64,000 nt of DNA from NCBI RefSeq assembly GCF_018687715.1, contig NC_056761.1:19494001-19558000 (forward strand). The letters are read 5' to 3'. The notes beneath the pieces are model-generated. The model did not search any database. It was given only the letters and a program-made list of their open reading frames with translations, and was not told where the DNA came from. Source of the stretch: Carya illinoinensis. Its lineage: Eukaryota; Streptophyta; Magnoliopsida; Fagales; Juglandaceae. This document shows positions 48,253 through 60,018 of this stretch, piece by piece. Numbering within the stretch: the first letter of the stretch is position 1; every line of letters begins with the position of its first letter. Both the position numbers and the translations under genes were made by a program.

Positions 48253-50189
48253 TGATCGATTTATTCTCTACATTGGAAGTGGGAGAGTGGTGATTTTCTG
48301 GCTTACAAAACCGTCTCCAAAGGAGCACATAAAATTTTCCTCAGATAAGTATTCTCAGCTTTTTACCTTTTTTTTTTCATTAATAACACTGTTAAAAAAA
48401 ATAGGCAAGAGAACATTTTCTCGCCCTTACAGTTAGGAGCACTATTCTTATAGCACGCACACGCAACTCATGCAGATACATAGTACACACTCTGCACATC
48501 AGGCATGCATAGAACACATGGGACATGCATGAGCTAAATGACATGCACATAAGGCACCCACTATGCATGTCGGGCATAGTAGGCATAACATGTGCACACC
48601 ATCGTGCACGTAGTGACTCCCATTGGCAAGCAAGAGAGCCTGCCACTCCCTTCGCGACGGTGTAGGATGAGGCCATTTGCTTGGCTTGACACCTTGACAG
48701 GACTGGTGGTGTCTTTCACCTGTTCCTACCACCACGAGGCAATGTGCACATTATAGTGAATACAAAAGGAGCACACAACTAGGTACCCATGGCCACCACC
48801 AGAGTTTCTAATGTCGGCAAGGTCATCCTTGACCGTAAGGGCTCCTCCATCATAAAGATTCATGCAAGCATCGTTGAAGCTTGCCATAGAAGCTGCTAAA
48901 GAACCAAAAGGTAGGAGTCTATGACCTGGCGACACCACCACTAGCTAACATCGGGACCATCGACAGTTTTTCTCCAGCAAGGTGGTTCCCAACCAAGGAG
49001 ACTTTGTTTAGTGCATTTTCTCACCACCATCGCAAGAGTAACTCGACACCAATGTTCCTCGCCCACAGAAATTGGCTCAACCCAGTTTGGCTCGCCAGCT
49101 TTTCCTATTGCCTTCGTGGCACCCCTTAACCCAGAAGTTGCCAGTGAGCCCAACCGAGCCATGTACCAATAACCAAAGCCAACCAAGCGACACCAACCAC
49201 ATTTCTCGACCACCCATGGCGGGCATCACCTCATTCGGCCACATCTTGCTCGACCACATGGAGTTGCTCAACAACAACCCTTCTTCGTCTAGTTCACCAC
49301 TTCCATTGATAGGCACCACCAAAGTTACAAGACATGTTGGATGGGCCATGTAACATGTGCCACTGACTACGAGTTGATTGCCAACCTGCACGTAGGCTGG
49401 GCTCCATTTTCATGGCGAGCAACAAGTGGTATCTCACCACCCTTATTGTGGGCCACATATTGCCCCCTCTCATTGCCAATTAGCTGAGCATGCATGTAAA
49501 TTTGTTTGAATCACAACAACCAAACGCAGCAATCACTTTCCTCCCTTACAAAAGGTTGCTTCCCCACAATCAGTTGCTCATGACATTAAGGTCACCATAG
49601 TATGCAACCCATGCAAAGCACGACCGGAATATCTAAATGACCCTAGTTTGTATTTCTCAAACCCGCCATTTAAATTCCATTTACAATAACAAATTTGGTT
49701 TTTGAAGTTTTCCCCCACAAAACTATTCAAGGTTCCACGAGAATCCCAGTGGCTACATGCCCTGGGAACACACTTTGCTAGAAATCACCCATGTGGCACA
49801 AAATACCAACTACGCATCACTTGGGCATCTTAAAACTATTTTCATCATGATAAACCATTTGGTATGGATCTTCATCATTGCCAAAGCAAGGCTGCCCATA
49901 AGCCTTGCTTGTGCACCTTAAGCCTTAACTTCACTCTAGCAAAACGGTTTAGGTTTGCAAATCTTAAGCTAGTGATTTGGATTATCTACACTTACCGGTT
50001 TGACTTGTTAGCATAGTTGAGCCTTGCCTTTTGCAACAAAAGTGTAGTTGAGCTCCATCTCTAGCCACAACATTGCGGTCAGGGCTCGCCTCCCGCTACT
50101 ACAACGCAGTCGAGCCTCATCTATAAGCACTACAAAAGGATCGAGCCCTGCCTCCAACAATAGCAGTGTGGTCAAACATTTCCTTCATA

Positions 50190-50740
50190 AAAGTTGAGTC
50201 CCTAGAATCGCGGTAAATAACAGTCGATGACATTCCCTTGAATGCTTCAATCCTTGCCACATAGCGGAGTCCCTTGACTTGTGGCGAACAATGGTCGATG
50301 ATAGTCCCTTGCCCTCAAAGTCGAGTCCCTTGACTTACGGAAAACAAGGGTCAATGAAAATCCCTTGAATACTTCGACCCTCACTCACAAATATAAGTCC
50401 TTGACTTGCGACAAACAACAGTCAATGAAAATCCCTTGATTGCTTCAACCGTCACCCTCATAGTTGAATTCGTTGACTCGCAGCAAACAACGGTCGATGA
50501 CAGTTCCTTGATTGCTTCGTCCCTTGGCCTCAAAGCTGAGTCCCTTAACTTGCGGCGAACAACTGTCGATGACAGCCCCTTGACTGCTTTGACCCTCACT
50601 CACAAAGCCAATTCTCTTGACTTCTCAACCTTCACCCTAACTTGAGTCCCTTGACTCCCATGAACTACAAGCGATGACTATCCCTTGACTACTTCAACCA
50701 TTTTCCCACAAAGTTGAGTGCCCTTGTACTCGTGCCACAA
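50190..50740 (+). repeat. Diverged tandem repeat, about 72-bp unit, roughly seven copies
   Basis: Units share GTCCCTTGACTTGCGG, then CGAACAAC, then GTCGATGACAGTCCCTTG, then a GCTTCGACCCTCAC-like end. One unit is shortened. The repeat lies in the LARD interior. Confidence 0.8.
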
Positions 50741-51878
50741 CCACTGTCAGTGGTTTATTTCTAGGAATGAGTCCTCAAGCTCTGCAACCACCTTACATAG
50801 GTTAACTTTGGGAAGGAGTCGACGAGCTCGACAATTGCCTAAGATGGACCTAGGGAGTCGACGGGCTCCCTAACCATTTAGTGCAGGTTACATCAAATGA
50901 ACTCTAATATCAATACAACATAAAATTGCCTCAAGGAGCAAAACATCCACTACTACCAACAAATCACACAAACAATAATGGAAATATTCATTCTTCACTG
51001 ATGATAAACGGTCAAATACAACTTGTCAACAAACATTCATAAAAGCAAACTTCGCAGGGGCCCTGGGCCCATTCTTAAAGGCCCTTACTACCAATTTCGT
51101 AAATCTTCTTGACCTTCGTACACAAAGATCTTTATTGCATTGCACAAATAATAGAAAACCAAAGGCCAATTTCCAGAATTTATTGTTCTACAATTTAGTA
51201 CATACTATCTCTGTTGTGGCTTGACTTGAAGATTCTTAAAGCCTTCTTGTTAAGCAAATCAACCTTAAGAATTGTGAGCAACTATTTGGGGTAAATGTAC
51301 CATGCCCAAGATGCACCATGCCTGGTCCACCACAAAGCTCCATTAAAAAGTAAGAGGGAAAAGATAAGGAAAAAACTGAGGGAGGAAGAGAGGTCAGACA
51401 CACAAAGATTAAAGTGACATAAAGCTGTCATTTCTCACCACTCCCAAGGGTTTTAGTAAAAAGGGGTCTGATTGGATCGAAGAAGAAGGATCATCTTCTA
51501 CCAAGCAACATGAGATATTATTCTTTTTATCTTCTCGAGGCTAAAGGCATCTCTGACCTCCACTGTACAAAGTGATACGAGAGATTATGAGAGAATGTAA
51601 AACACTCTTCTCATAGTGGATTTACCCCTCCAAACAACCTTTGGATGTAAGCCTTGTGCCGAACCACATAGATCTGTGTATTTTCTTCTCTATTTATATT
51701 CTCTGTATTTTTTTAATTATTTACTACTATGGATGCATGTTCGGGCAGCATGCCAAATGCCTAAACCGCCACCATGGGCTATAGACCGCTTTGTCAAGGT
51801 ACAAATCACCTCTGTGGTTCGAGTACGACTCTTTCTTCCGTTCCGAACTATTGGGCAATTTTATGCATTACCAGAGGG

Positions 51879-52500
51879 CGTGAGAATTTTTGTGAACTAC
51901 CTTGAAACAATAGATTGTAGTGCTTCTTTCTTTGTTGTGATTTGAAATCAAAATTCAAATATTCCATCAAGTGGATTGGAAAGTGGGAACTAATTTTTTT
52001 AGCGTTCTCCTCCTTAACTCAGACAAGAGACATGGCTCTGAATCCAACTTGTTGGATTTTGGACCCATTTTTATGTTTTATGTCTGTACCACATCTATTA
52101 TATTAAGATTATTGCTAGGGTTGCCTATCACATCCTTTTATATTCTTATTTTTAATTTAATGGGATCATTGATTAAAAAATAAATAATGTTTCTTAATGC
52201 AGTTTGTTGGATTGTAAAATCTTTTATTTTAAAACAAATTTAGCATAGCATATCACACCAAATTAATTTGTAAAGTAGTTTATAAATTATTACAAGAGTG
52301 CTTCAATATACCCACAAGATAGGTGATGTTGAACCATTGTCCACTCCATGGTTGAGACTTCCACTTCCCATTGTTTTCTTGTACTTTCCATGGTTGGATT
52401 ATAGCTTGTCAAGAATAACAAAAAAATTAGGCAAATTCAAAACTAATGTAGAAAGAGCTAGCTATGAGAAGGTCATTAATAGTTTAGATGATAACTGTGT
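51879..52500. other. Intergenic DNA, nothing recognised
   Basis: AT-rich with no gene or bounded repeat. Short plus-strand frames lack recognisable features. Confidence 0.45.
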
Positions 52501-52829
52501 ATAGAAGGTTAAAACTTTGGAATCCACATATCTCTCCAAATCTTGATATTATGGCTATTCCCCACTCTGCAAACAAATCCCCTTTTCAGCAAATCTAAGA
52601 ATCCTCATAAACTCCTCTATATCATAGAGGGCCCGAGCCTAGTTTAGCTTTGAGAAGGTCAGTGTACTTGAAGTATTTCTCCTTTAAGACCTTTGCTGCC
52701 AGGGAATTGGGATTTGTTAGAGTCCTCCAGTATTGATTTGCAAGCATAGCTTGGTTAAAACTCTCAATGTTTCTAAAACCCAACCCTCCATTGTTTTTTG
52801 GCTCCCAAAACTTGCACTAGCTTTTCCAT

Positions 52830-53994
52830 TGTATTTTTTTTTCTCATTTTGATTGTGCTTCCACCAATATCAACAATAACAAACAACTCCGTCATCAAAT
52901 CCATCCGACTCCCAACTCCTCGGACTCAGTCCGGAATAACCAACCAGTCAATGAATTTATTGAAAAAGTAATAATATATTTAAATCTAAAATAGAGTTTG
53001 AAAAATACTTACAACGCTATATGATAATTTTTGAAGGATCAAGGAGCTGCAAACGACAGAGAAAAAGCAACGTAATAGTGTAAAACACACTGTGACCGTG
53101 AGTTGTAAAATACCCACTTTCGAACGGGCAAAAACCAAGACTTGAAATTGATGGTGAATGGCCTAGAGATGTTTATAAAACTAATGGAAGTGAGTGTTGG
53201 CCGTGGGTGGCAGTGAAAATGGCGGTGGAAGTGAAAAAATGGAAAAAATGGAGGTGAGCTCATGGGAGCTGCTCCGGCAACGGATCGGAGCTAAAAATGG
53301 GTGGTTTAGGACGGCAAGAAGTAGACGATGAAGTAGTGAAGAAATTGTGGCCGGAGGTGGAACAACGGCGACGGAAAAGTACAAAAACCATGCGGCTTGG
53401 AGGAGCTCGTGGCGGCTAACGGTGGCTCGGATGGTCGTGAAATTTGGTGGGGAGGTGCACCGGCTAGAGGGGAAGATTTCTGGGTGGGTGGCGTAGACCA
53501 CGTAGCCGGCGAGCGGCGGTTCTGGGCAGTGGAATGAAAACGGGCGGAAATGGAGGAGAGAGAGTGTCGTGCACGGGAGAAGAATCGGAGAAGAAAGAAG
53601 AAGAAAAAGAGAAAGAAAAGAGAAAAGAGAAAAAAAAAATAGGGAAAAGAAATGAGGTCCAATCCTCATCTCTGGAGTCCGGAAATTGATCCGACGAAAA
53701 TAATTTTAAAAGTTATAAAATGACTAAATTAATTTAAACACTACATCACGTTAAAATAGAATAAATAATTAGTAAAAAATAACAACTAAATTTTGAATTA
53801 AAAAAAAACTAAAATAAATTACATAGCAATTTAAATGCAAAACGATAATAATAATATTAAGAAAGCTCTACAAAACAAATATCACAATTAAATAAATCTA
53901 ATTAAAATACAATAAATTAAAATAAAAGAAATAATATTTTAATTAAATTAAAATACTCTTTCGGTGAAAATACACGTAAAAAGGGAGTATCACA
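52830..53994 (-). mobile_element. Solo LTR-like insertion (1165 bp) inside the second LINE
   Basis: On the minus strand it starts TGTGATACTCCC and ends AAATACA (TG...CA), with LINE sequence on both sides. The flanking 5-mers (tccat and gtttc) do not match, and the LINE coordinates jump by about 1.2 kb across it. This suggests a deletion or recombination after insertion. The Ser/Pro/Phe-rich minus-strand frame at 53669-53181 lies within it and has no recognised domain. Confidence 0.6.
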
Positions 53995-54199
53995 GTTTCC
54001 TCCACTTCTTCCCTAGTGAACTCCCTTTGAAACTTCTTATTCATCTAGATTGTCACTCAAGCTTCAATAGATTGTAAACAAGTTGTAATCACCTCTTCGG
54101 TGGGCATAATAGATTTAAAAACATCTTCATAATGTTTCTTGAAAGCATATTCAAAATCACCTGGTTCAATCCTTACCTTTGAGTTTGAGTCAATGACAA

Positions 54200-54400
54200 A
54201 CTTAGGGGAGATTTAGATAGTGAGTTAAGATGAGATGAAAGTTGGAAGTTGAATAAAATATAAATATTTTTAGAATTTTTTTTTTTAAATTATTTTAGTT
54301 TTAGAATTTGAAAAAATTGAATGGTTTATTGTATATTCTGTAAGAGTTTGGAAAAATTGTAATTATTAGATAAGATGAAATGAATCTTAGGTTCTTTCTT
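54200..54400. mobile_element. MITE-like A/T-rich insertion in LINE endonuclease
   Basis: A segment beginning GGAGATTTAGATAGTGAGTTAAGATGAGATG and ending AGATAAGATGAAATGAATC interrupts the LINE homology. It resembles dispersed repeats of tree genomes in composition. No clean inverted ends or TSD. Confidence 0.45.
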
Positions 54401-56158
54401 CTTATCTAGGACACATAGGCATGGAAGAATCTTGTGTTCTTGTCCCCAAGTTGATCTAATTTCTCTTTGCCCTCTATTTCCACTTTAGATCTTCTTGTTC
54501 CTGCAAGATTCTCACTTCACTCTGAAGTTGTTTAAACAACTCAGTGTTATGGGACCTTCTTCTTCTTGTAATTCTTTAATTCCTTTAGATTTTCTACTTA
54601 TCTTTTTCACACTGTCCCTTACAATCTTCTTACTCCACCCTAAAAGAGCCCCACCGCAAGCTTTCAATAAACTTTGGACCATAGGGTTAGGCATTGGAGC
54701 CCACCTTGACCACTCGTCTTTAACCAACTGTTCTCATCCTTTTGCTTTTATCCAACTAGCTTCAAACTTAAAACAGAATTGTTTATTTCTTATTTTTATT
54801 TGAAATCACAAACATATGTAACAATAGAGGTTTATGATCAGAACATCTTGTTGCAACCCCTCCACCCAAACCTTCTTAAAAGCAGAGAACCTATGAATAT
54901 TTGCAATTGTCCTTTCTAATTTATCTTTAGTAAAGGTGTTATCGGAGTGCTTGTTACTCCATGTATATCTATTCCCTTTACATCCCAAGTCAAACAAGCA
55001 AATATCTTCCAAAACACCCCTAAAATGCTCCATTTGCCTCTTCCCCCTTTGTCTACCTCCTTGTTTCTCTGACTGGGAGATGATCTCTTTAAAACACCAT
55101 GCAACCTAGTCATTTGGTTTTAGTCTAGCCAACAAGTCCTATGAGTCTTTCCTTTTACTAGCTTCTAGTTGTCCATAGAACCCAGCCAATAGCCATTTTT
55201 CCTTTGATTCTTCTTTAGTAATCCATGCATTGATGTATCATTAAGAAAAATTATGTATTTCCACCTCAATTTCATTCCTCCATAATAGAGTCAAACCATT
55301 TTTCCTCCCTATTGAGTCTACCACAAAGCAGCCATCAAACCCTAGCTTCCTTTTCATAACTACAAAATTCCTTAAGTTAATCATTATTTCTATTATAAAC
55401 TCAATTTTGGGTCTCTTCTCCCCTACCATTAGGTAGAGCTCATGAACTGTCTAAGGATTTTCAAACTCTCGACAGTTCCAATTTAAAAGATTCATTAGGA
55501 TTGGCGGGGCTGACTAGCAACCATTACCATAACAATTTCATTGACACAGGCACCTTCCCTAATCCATTTTCTTACTTTATTAACCCTTCCTCCCAAATCA
55601 CTTTCGCCATCTCCTATTACTAATTCTTGTTGGGCCCAAGAGACAAGTTCAAAGACTCGCTTGAAACAATTCTTTCCCATGCTCTTCTATTCCATTGTCC
55701 TCTATTTTGAGTGTTGCTCCTCGTTCTAACAATTGTATTGCCCTTTACTTCATTTTTCCCCTAAGTAAAACTACTTCCAAGCTTTTGTTGATCTTGGCTT
55801 ACCACATCCTTTGGCCCATGGACCTCAGCTAGTCCATATGGTCTTTTTCCATCCAAGCCCAATTTATTCCCGACCTTGTCATGAAGAACACCACTGGTCT
55901 GCTTGTATTTAACATCCTTTGACAATTTTGAAACTATTGTACTCTCCATAATTCCCCGCAAAGCATCTTACAAGATTTGGCAACCCATGGATTCATCCAT
56001 CACCTCCTTACCAACCTTAACATTCACAATCCCCAATTGGTCCATGTAGGTTTTGTCTTTAGCCACTAACCCTTTTGCATTTTCTCCTTGCCCAACACCA
56101 CCAGGCACCACCGAATTTGTTTGCAAACTAAAAAGTTAACCTCCTCACAATGATCCCC

Positions 56159-56700
56159 TTATTGATCTGAGTCATCTCCCATATTTTGTTCATCTTCAAG
56201 CCTCTTTTTGCCCACCTCTAGTGTCTTATGCGTACTCAAAGATGGCCTCAACCACATGCAAAATTGACTTTCTAACCTACCTCTTTGATTAGTGCCTAAA
56301 GCTGTACCTATACACCCCTGTTCTTGGTGTAAAATTCTCCCACATCGGAAGCACATCCTCTATAGTTTCTCGTAGGACAACGGCAACCACATACTTCTCC
56401 CTTGTAGACTTATAGTCCTACCTTGGCTATAACCTTCCTCAAATCACAATCAATCCTTAGTACCAAGTAATTACCCCAACCCATATCATCTTCTTGAACT
56501 TCCATATCCTCCACTCTTCCTATCGGTCCTTCAATCAGTTCCCGTGCTTGACAGTTCATACAAGCTAGGGGGAGATTATGCATTTGAACCCAAAAGGATT
56601 CATGATTGAAATTCAACAAATGTAGTTGGGTGATTCCATCAAACGGTTTCAAAACAAAAAGATAGTTGTCAAACAGCCATGGCCTCCCTTCTCCTCATTC
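56159..56700 (-). pseudogene. LINE ORF1 (DUF4283 plus zinc knuckle)
   Basis: Minus strand: FWVQMHNLPLACMN, then EVQEDDMGWGNYLVLRIDCDLRK at about 56600-56440, then an intact CCHC knuckle CFRCGRILHQEQGC at about 56353. Stops separate the parts. Confidence 0.8.
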
Positions 56701-57087
56701 AGATGTAACCATTCCCAAACTTCTTTCAATTCTTCCATCTTCCTCCTCAATTTCACTACAATGAAATAAGGGATTGTTCCCCCTACTCCAAAACGGAATA
56801 GACATGGACTCTCACTACTTCTCTTTTACTAGATCACAGAGTGCAGTAGAGAGAAGACAATGTAATCCTCGAACCTCCTTGTATTAAAAATCTATCTACT
56901 AATGTTTAGAATTTGAATATTTGCTGCCATAAAATATTTTTAGTTGGAGCAAATAGGCAATGTTCGCCAAGCTTATATGCATGAGCCTATAAGAAGATTC
57001 TTCCTTTTATAATCATTTTTTTAAACCTACCACTTCTCATATTTAATGTCGTTAGGATGATCATAGACTGTAGGGCTAAAATGAATA

Positions 57088-57144
57088 TATATATACACAC
57101 ACATACACTATATATATATATATGTATGTATGTATATATATATA

Positions 57145-57192
<48 letters not shown>
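57088..57192. repeat. Compound TA/TG/CA microsatellite
   Basis: ATATAT, ACACAC, GTATGTATG and GTGTGTG blocks. The Tyr-Ile-rich open frames seen on both strands are artefacts of this repeat. Confidence 0.9.
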
Positions 57193-57353
57193 GATATAGC
57201 CTTTGTGAATGCCTCCCAGCTTGTAGGATTCCTAGATTTTTTTCATATTTTAGAACCACGTCAAATCCTTGTCCTCCATATCATATGAAATGATGCAACT
57301 AGGATTGTGTGATATAGGGATGGGGGCTGGGGGAGGTCTCGATAATCAAAAAA

Positions 57354-57532
57354 CTTTTTTTTTTTTTTTAATTTCCGTGGGTGTTTGGGCCAATTTGCGC
57401 ACACCTTGTCTAATCCCATATGATGCTGAAGTTAATAACTAAGTAAACCTCCAGTGGCCCTAAGCGGATTTGAATTAGTGACTATTGGGAATCAAACCCA
57501 AGGCCAGACCAACTAAGCTATCCCTCAAGGTT
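57354..57532 (-). mobile_element. tRNA-derived SINE
   Basis: On the minus strand, a pol III A-box-like TAGCTTAGTTGGTC and B-box GGTTTGATTCCC are followed by a body that ends in an A-rich tail (poly T at 57354-57370 on the plus strand). Short flanking AAAACTT repeats are compatible with a TSD. It is a different family from the SINE at 10705. Confidence 0.65.
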
Positions 57533-57535
57533 AGT

Positions 57536-58040
57536 AGAAAACTTATTGGCTTTGTAAGTAGGCCTAAGACAATGCATAAAACATATGTGACAATAATGAG
57601 TGTATAGAAAGAGATAGATAAAAGAAATCCGGTTAATGGGACTTACTTATCGGGGAAAAGAAAATGGAACAGTCAATATTTATTTGGGGAAATACTACAC
57701 CCCGAGCATCGAGTGTGAACAACTTCATGCATGCTTTAGATTTAAACACAACAAGAAAAACCCAGCAAGCACTATCCGAAACTCTAAAACCTTTAATGAG
57801 TCAGAAAGACAAACATTTCATTTAACCAAGTAATGAATAAGTTGAGGAATCATAAGTAATACAACCTTAACACAATTTATCTTGAGCATCCAAGCTCAAT
57901 ATAAACTCATTATAAACTCAAATTAAGTTTCATAAATCCAAGAATCCTAGGCTCTCAATTTAACCATCACTTCAACTAAAGACCCTAGGCCCACCCTTAG
58001 ATCAAGATATCCTAGGACCCAAGCCCTCCATCAACCATCT
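57536..58040. other. Intergenic DNA, nothing recognised
   Basis: AT-rich; no coding signal or bounded repeat. Confidence 0.45.
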
Positions 58041-59571
58041 TAAAAAAAAAAAGGTTCTATTTTAACTTATACACCACGGCCTCGCATTCGATGACCATGT
58101 ATACGCCCTGGCTCTATCTGTTATACCGCATGTGAGATTTCATTACAAGCAATACCTAACTTCATGTACTGGTCCTTGACTACAGCATTCTCTAGCCCCG
58201 CTAGCAGAGAAGCAGCGACTATGAAATGGGAGCGTTACCATCCCATCTGAACCTATTAACGCCCGACGTTAACTTAGGAGACCTTACTCCATTATTAGAG
58301 CATTCTTACCGGATTATCTATATTCAAAACTAAAGTCACTTTTTGCCTATGAGATAAAAACCACTTGCAATGGATTATCCATAGTCAAATATCTTAGCTT
58401 TAAGTTATAGTATATGTAAAGAAAAAAGCAAATTTGATGGTTACTGTTTTGTAAGCAAATCTTTATTTTATTATTTTTGTAACTCTCCCTCTCTCCTATG
58501 ATATTTTCATAACGCAATTATTGCGATTTTGGTTCTTGCTTTTTTTTTTCTTTTTTTTTTTTTGTCGGGATTAGGGGTAGACCTCAAAAGCTTTACTTCA
58601 AGGGGCTTTGAGTTCAAAAGGGTCTGTGCCAATTTGCTGGAAGATTGTGATCCAAGAGAATAAAGGGCGAATTGACACCTTAATCTAGTAATTAGGTTGT
58701 GAATTCACAAGGGTTCTATTCTATTCACAAGGCTGTGAATTCACATTTGTGGTTAAATGACAATTGAAAAAATAAAATTTTTTTAACCCATAATTTAATT
58801 AGAATATGATTACTAATTAACATATAATAGGTAGAATAGTAAAATATAATAAAATAAAATAAATTAATAATTAAATAAATTAAATATTTTTTAATTTATT
58901 AATTATTTATTACTATATAATAAATAAATAGATAATCCAATGTAGAGATTTGATGTGAATAGTTAAAGTCAAATTTATCTTATATTATTTTATTATTATA
59001 TAATGAAAAATAGCTATTACAATATAGAGACTTATGTAAATGAAATAGTCAAAATTCAAATTCATCTTACATTTATCAAAAATTTCCTTCGCATATGCAT
59101 AATCTAATAACAATGCTCTTAGAGGGCATATACAACTTTTTTCTCGAACAATATTAGGCAATACCCCCTCTAACAAATTGAACCATAATTAGTAGGTCAT
59201 ATAAAATTTAAAAGGGCACTGATACTGTCCCGTGATAACTTCTAAGCGTGCCCTTGTGTAAATTGTATTTTTTTATTTTTCTTTTAAATATTTTTTAAAC
59301 GTCTTTAAATATTTAAAAACATATATCAATATATTAATATTCACTTTTTTAAATATTAAATTTAAATAAATAAATAAATAAATTATTATTATTTAAAAAA
59401 ATACATGAGCACAGAGGGAGCAAAACCATACTGCATAGTATCATTCCCAATTCAAAAAGTGAAAAATATGGAAATAAAGAGAGAACATTTTTCGGTATAA
59501 ATTCGGTAAAAGGCATGCCAAAGTAATGAAAAACTCACAGGTGAAACAGAAGCAATCGAAGGTCCTTTATA

Positions 59572-59590
59572 TCCCCTATATATACATATA
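59572..59590 (+). promoter_or_regulatory. TATA-like core promoter, copy A
   Basis: TATATCCCCTATATATACA about 260 bp upstream of the copy A start codon, kept in copy B at about 61316-61340 as TATATATCCCCTATACATG. It is followed by a pyrimidine/GA-rich leader. The transcription start is not determined. Confidence 0.4.
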
Positions 59591-59837
59591 TTCAGAGTGA
59601 TCGAGAGAGAAAGGGAAGCAGTAGGGAAATCGAGGTTCGTGAGCAGGAAGCCAACCTTCTCTTCTTCCCCCTGCTCTCTCTCTCTCTTTCTCGCTCTTGC
59701 TCAACGCTGTCTCAAATCTCCGAGGCATCAGGTGGAAGAAGAAGCAGAAGACAGAAGAAATTGAAGTTACGAATACATAGAGAGAGAGAGGGAGGGAGGG
59801 AGGAAGGGAGGGAGCTTGAGGGTGAGGTAGAGGAGAA

Positions 59838-59935
59838 ATGTCGAAGAAGAAAGTGAGTGGGAACACCATGACCCTTAAGGATTTCCATGGTGACTCAATT
59901 CCCTTTGATCTCCCTCTTCCTTCTGCATTCGGAGT
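59838..59935 (+). pseudogene. Duplicated first coding exon (copy A), possible alternative exon
   Basis: ATG 59838 to a GT donor at 59936 encodes 32 codons plus two bases, the same phase as exon 1B. Compared with copy B, the conserved part reads FHGDSIPFDLPLPSAFG instead of FHGGSIPSDLSLPSAPG. The open frame, start codon and donor are intact, so it could splice to exon 2 at 61963 in frame. Whether it is used or silent cannot be told from sequence. Confidence 0.6.
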
Positions 59936-60018
59936 GTAAGTACTTTTTACCCCCTTCTCTTCTAATCTTTTTCTTTTGTAACTATTATTTGCTCTTCAAT
60001 ATAATCATTTTCATTTTA

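Larger units (their letters stand above)
47649..51873 (+). mobile_element. Non-autonomous LTR retrotransposon (LARD-like), 4.2 kb
   Basis: LTRs at 47649-48236 (starts TGTTGGGGTAAA, ends ACATTAACA) and 51283-51873 (starts TATTTGGGGTAAA, ends GCATTACCA) align along their length. The 5-bp TSDs are GAGGA (47644-47648) and GAGGG (51874-51878). The first LTR is followed by TTGGCACCGTC, a primer-site-like sequence. The 3-kb interior shows no gag or pol motifs on either strand, so it must have relied on proteins from another element. Open frames at 48.4-49.5 kb show no domain. Confidence 0.8.
52510..55495 (-). pseudogene. LINE ORF2 remnants (endonuclease and post-RT region)
   Basis: ATG at 55495 opens MNLLNWNC, the typical LINE endonuclease start. 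IEFIIEIMINL and LGFDGCFVVDSIGRKNGLTLLW follow, then CKGNRYTWSNKHSDNTFTKDKLER at about 54980-54900. There are stops and frameshifts throughout. RT motifs are absent. Confidence 0.8.
52501..56840 (-). mobile_element. Second LINE (L1-type), minus strand, 3'-truncated and interrupted
   Basis: It carries ORF1 (about 56.7-55.5 kb), the endonuclease start at 55495, endonuclease segments to 54.8 kb and a linker ending in FTREEVEE near 54000. After a 1.2-kb LTR, the post-RT segment continues (GGLGFRNIESFNQA, near 52790-52740). The order and wording match the plus-strand LINE at 25.7-47.1 kb. About 1.2 kb corresponding to RT is missing at the LTR insertion, and the 3' end is absent. Confidence 0.85.
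58041..60018 (+). repeat. Segmental tandem duplication, copy A (promoter, leader, exon 1 of the 61.6-kb gene)
   Basis: It runs from an AAAAAGGTTC boundary to CATTTTAA in intron 1 and is repeated directly by copy B. The shared order is: the AAGGTTCTATTTTAA and CACCACGGCCTCGC start, a MITE-like GAGCATTCTTA segment, a TATA region, a GA-rich leader, a first coding exon with a GTAAGT donor. Copy A has about 200 bp near 59115-59325 that copy B lacks. Confidence 0.9.

Noticed and set aside
48388..49500. Several 60-105-codon frames in the LARD interior
   Set aside because: Overlapping frames on both strands, no gag, pol or other domain.
53181..53669. 162-codon minus-strand open frame
   Set aside because: Ser/Pro/Phe-rich translation of a GA/CT-rich segment within an LTR; no domain and no splice context.
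56987..57293. Tyr-Ile-rich open frames
   Set aside because: Direct translation of a TA/TG microsatellite.
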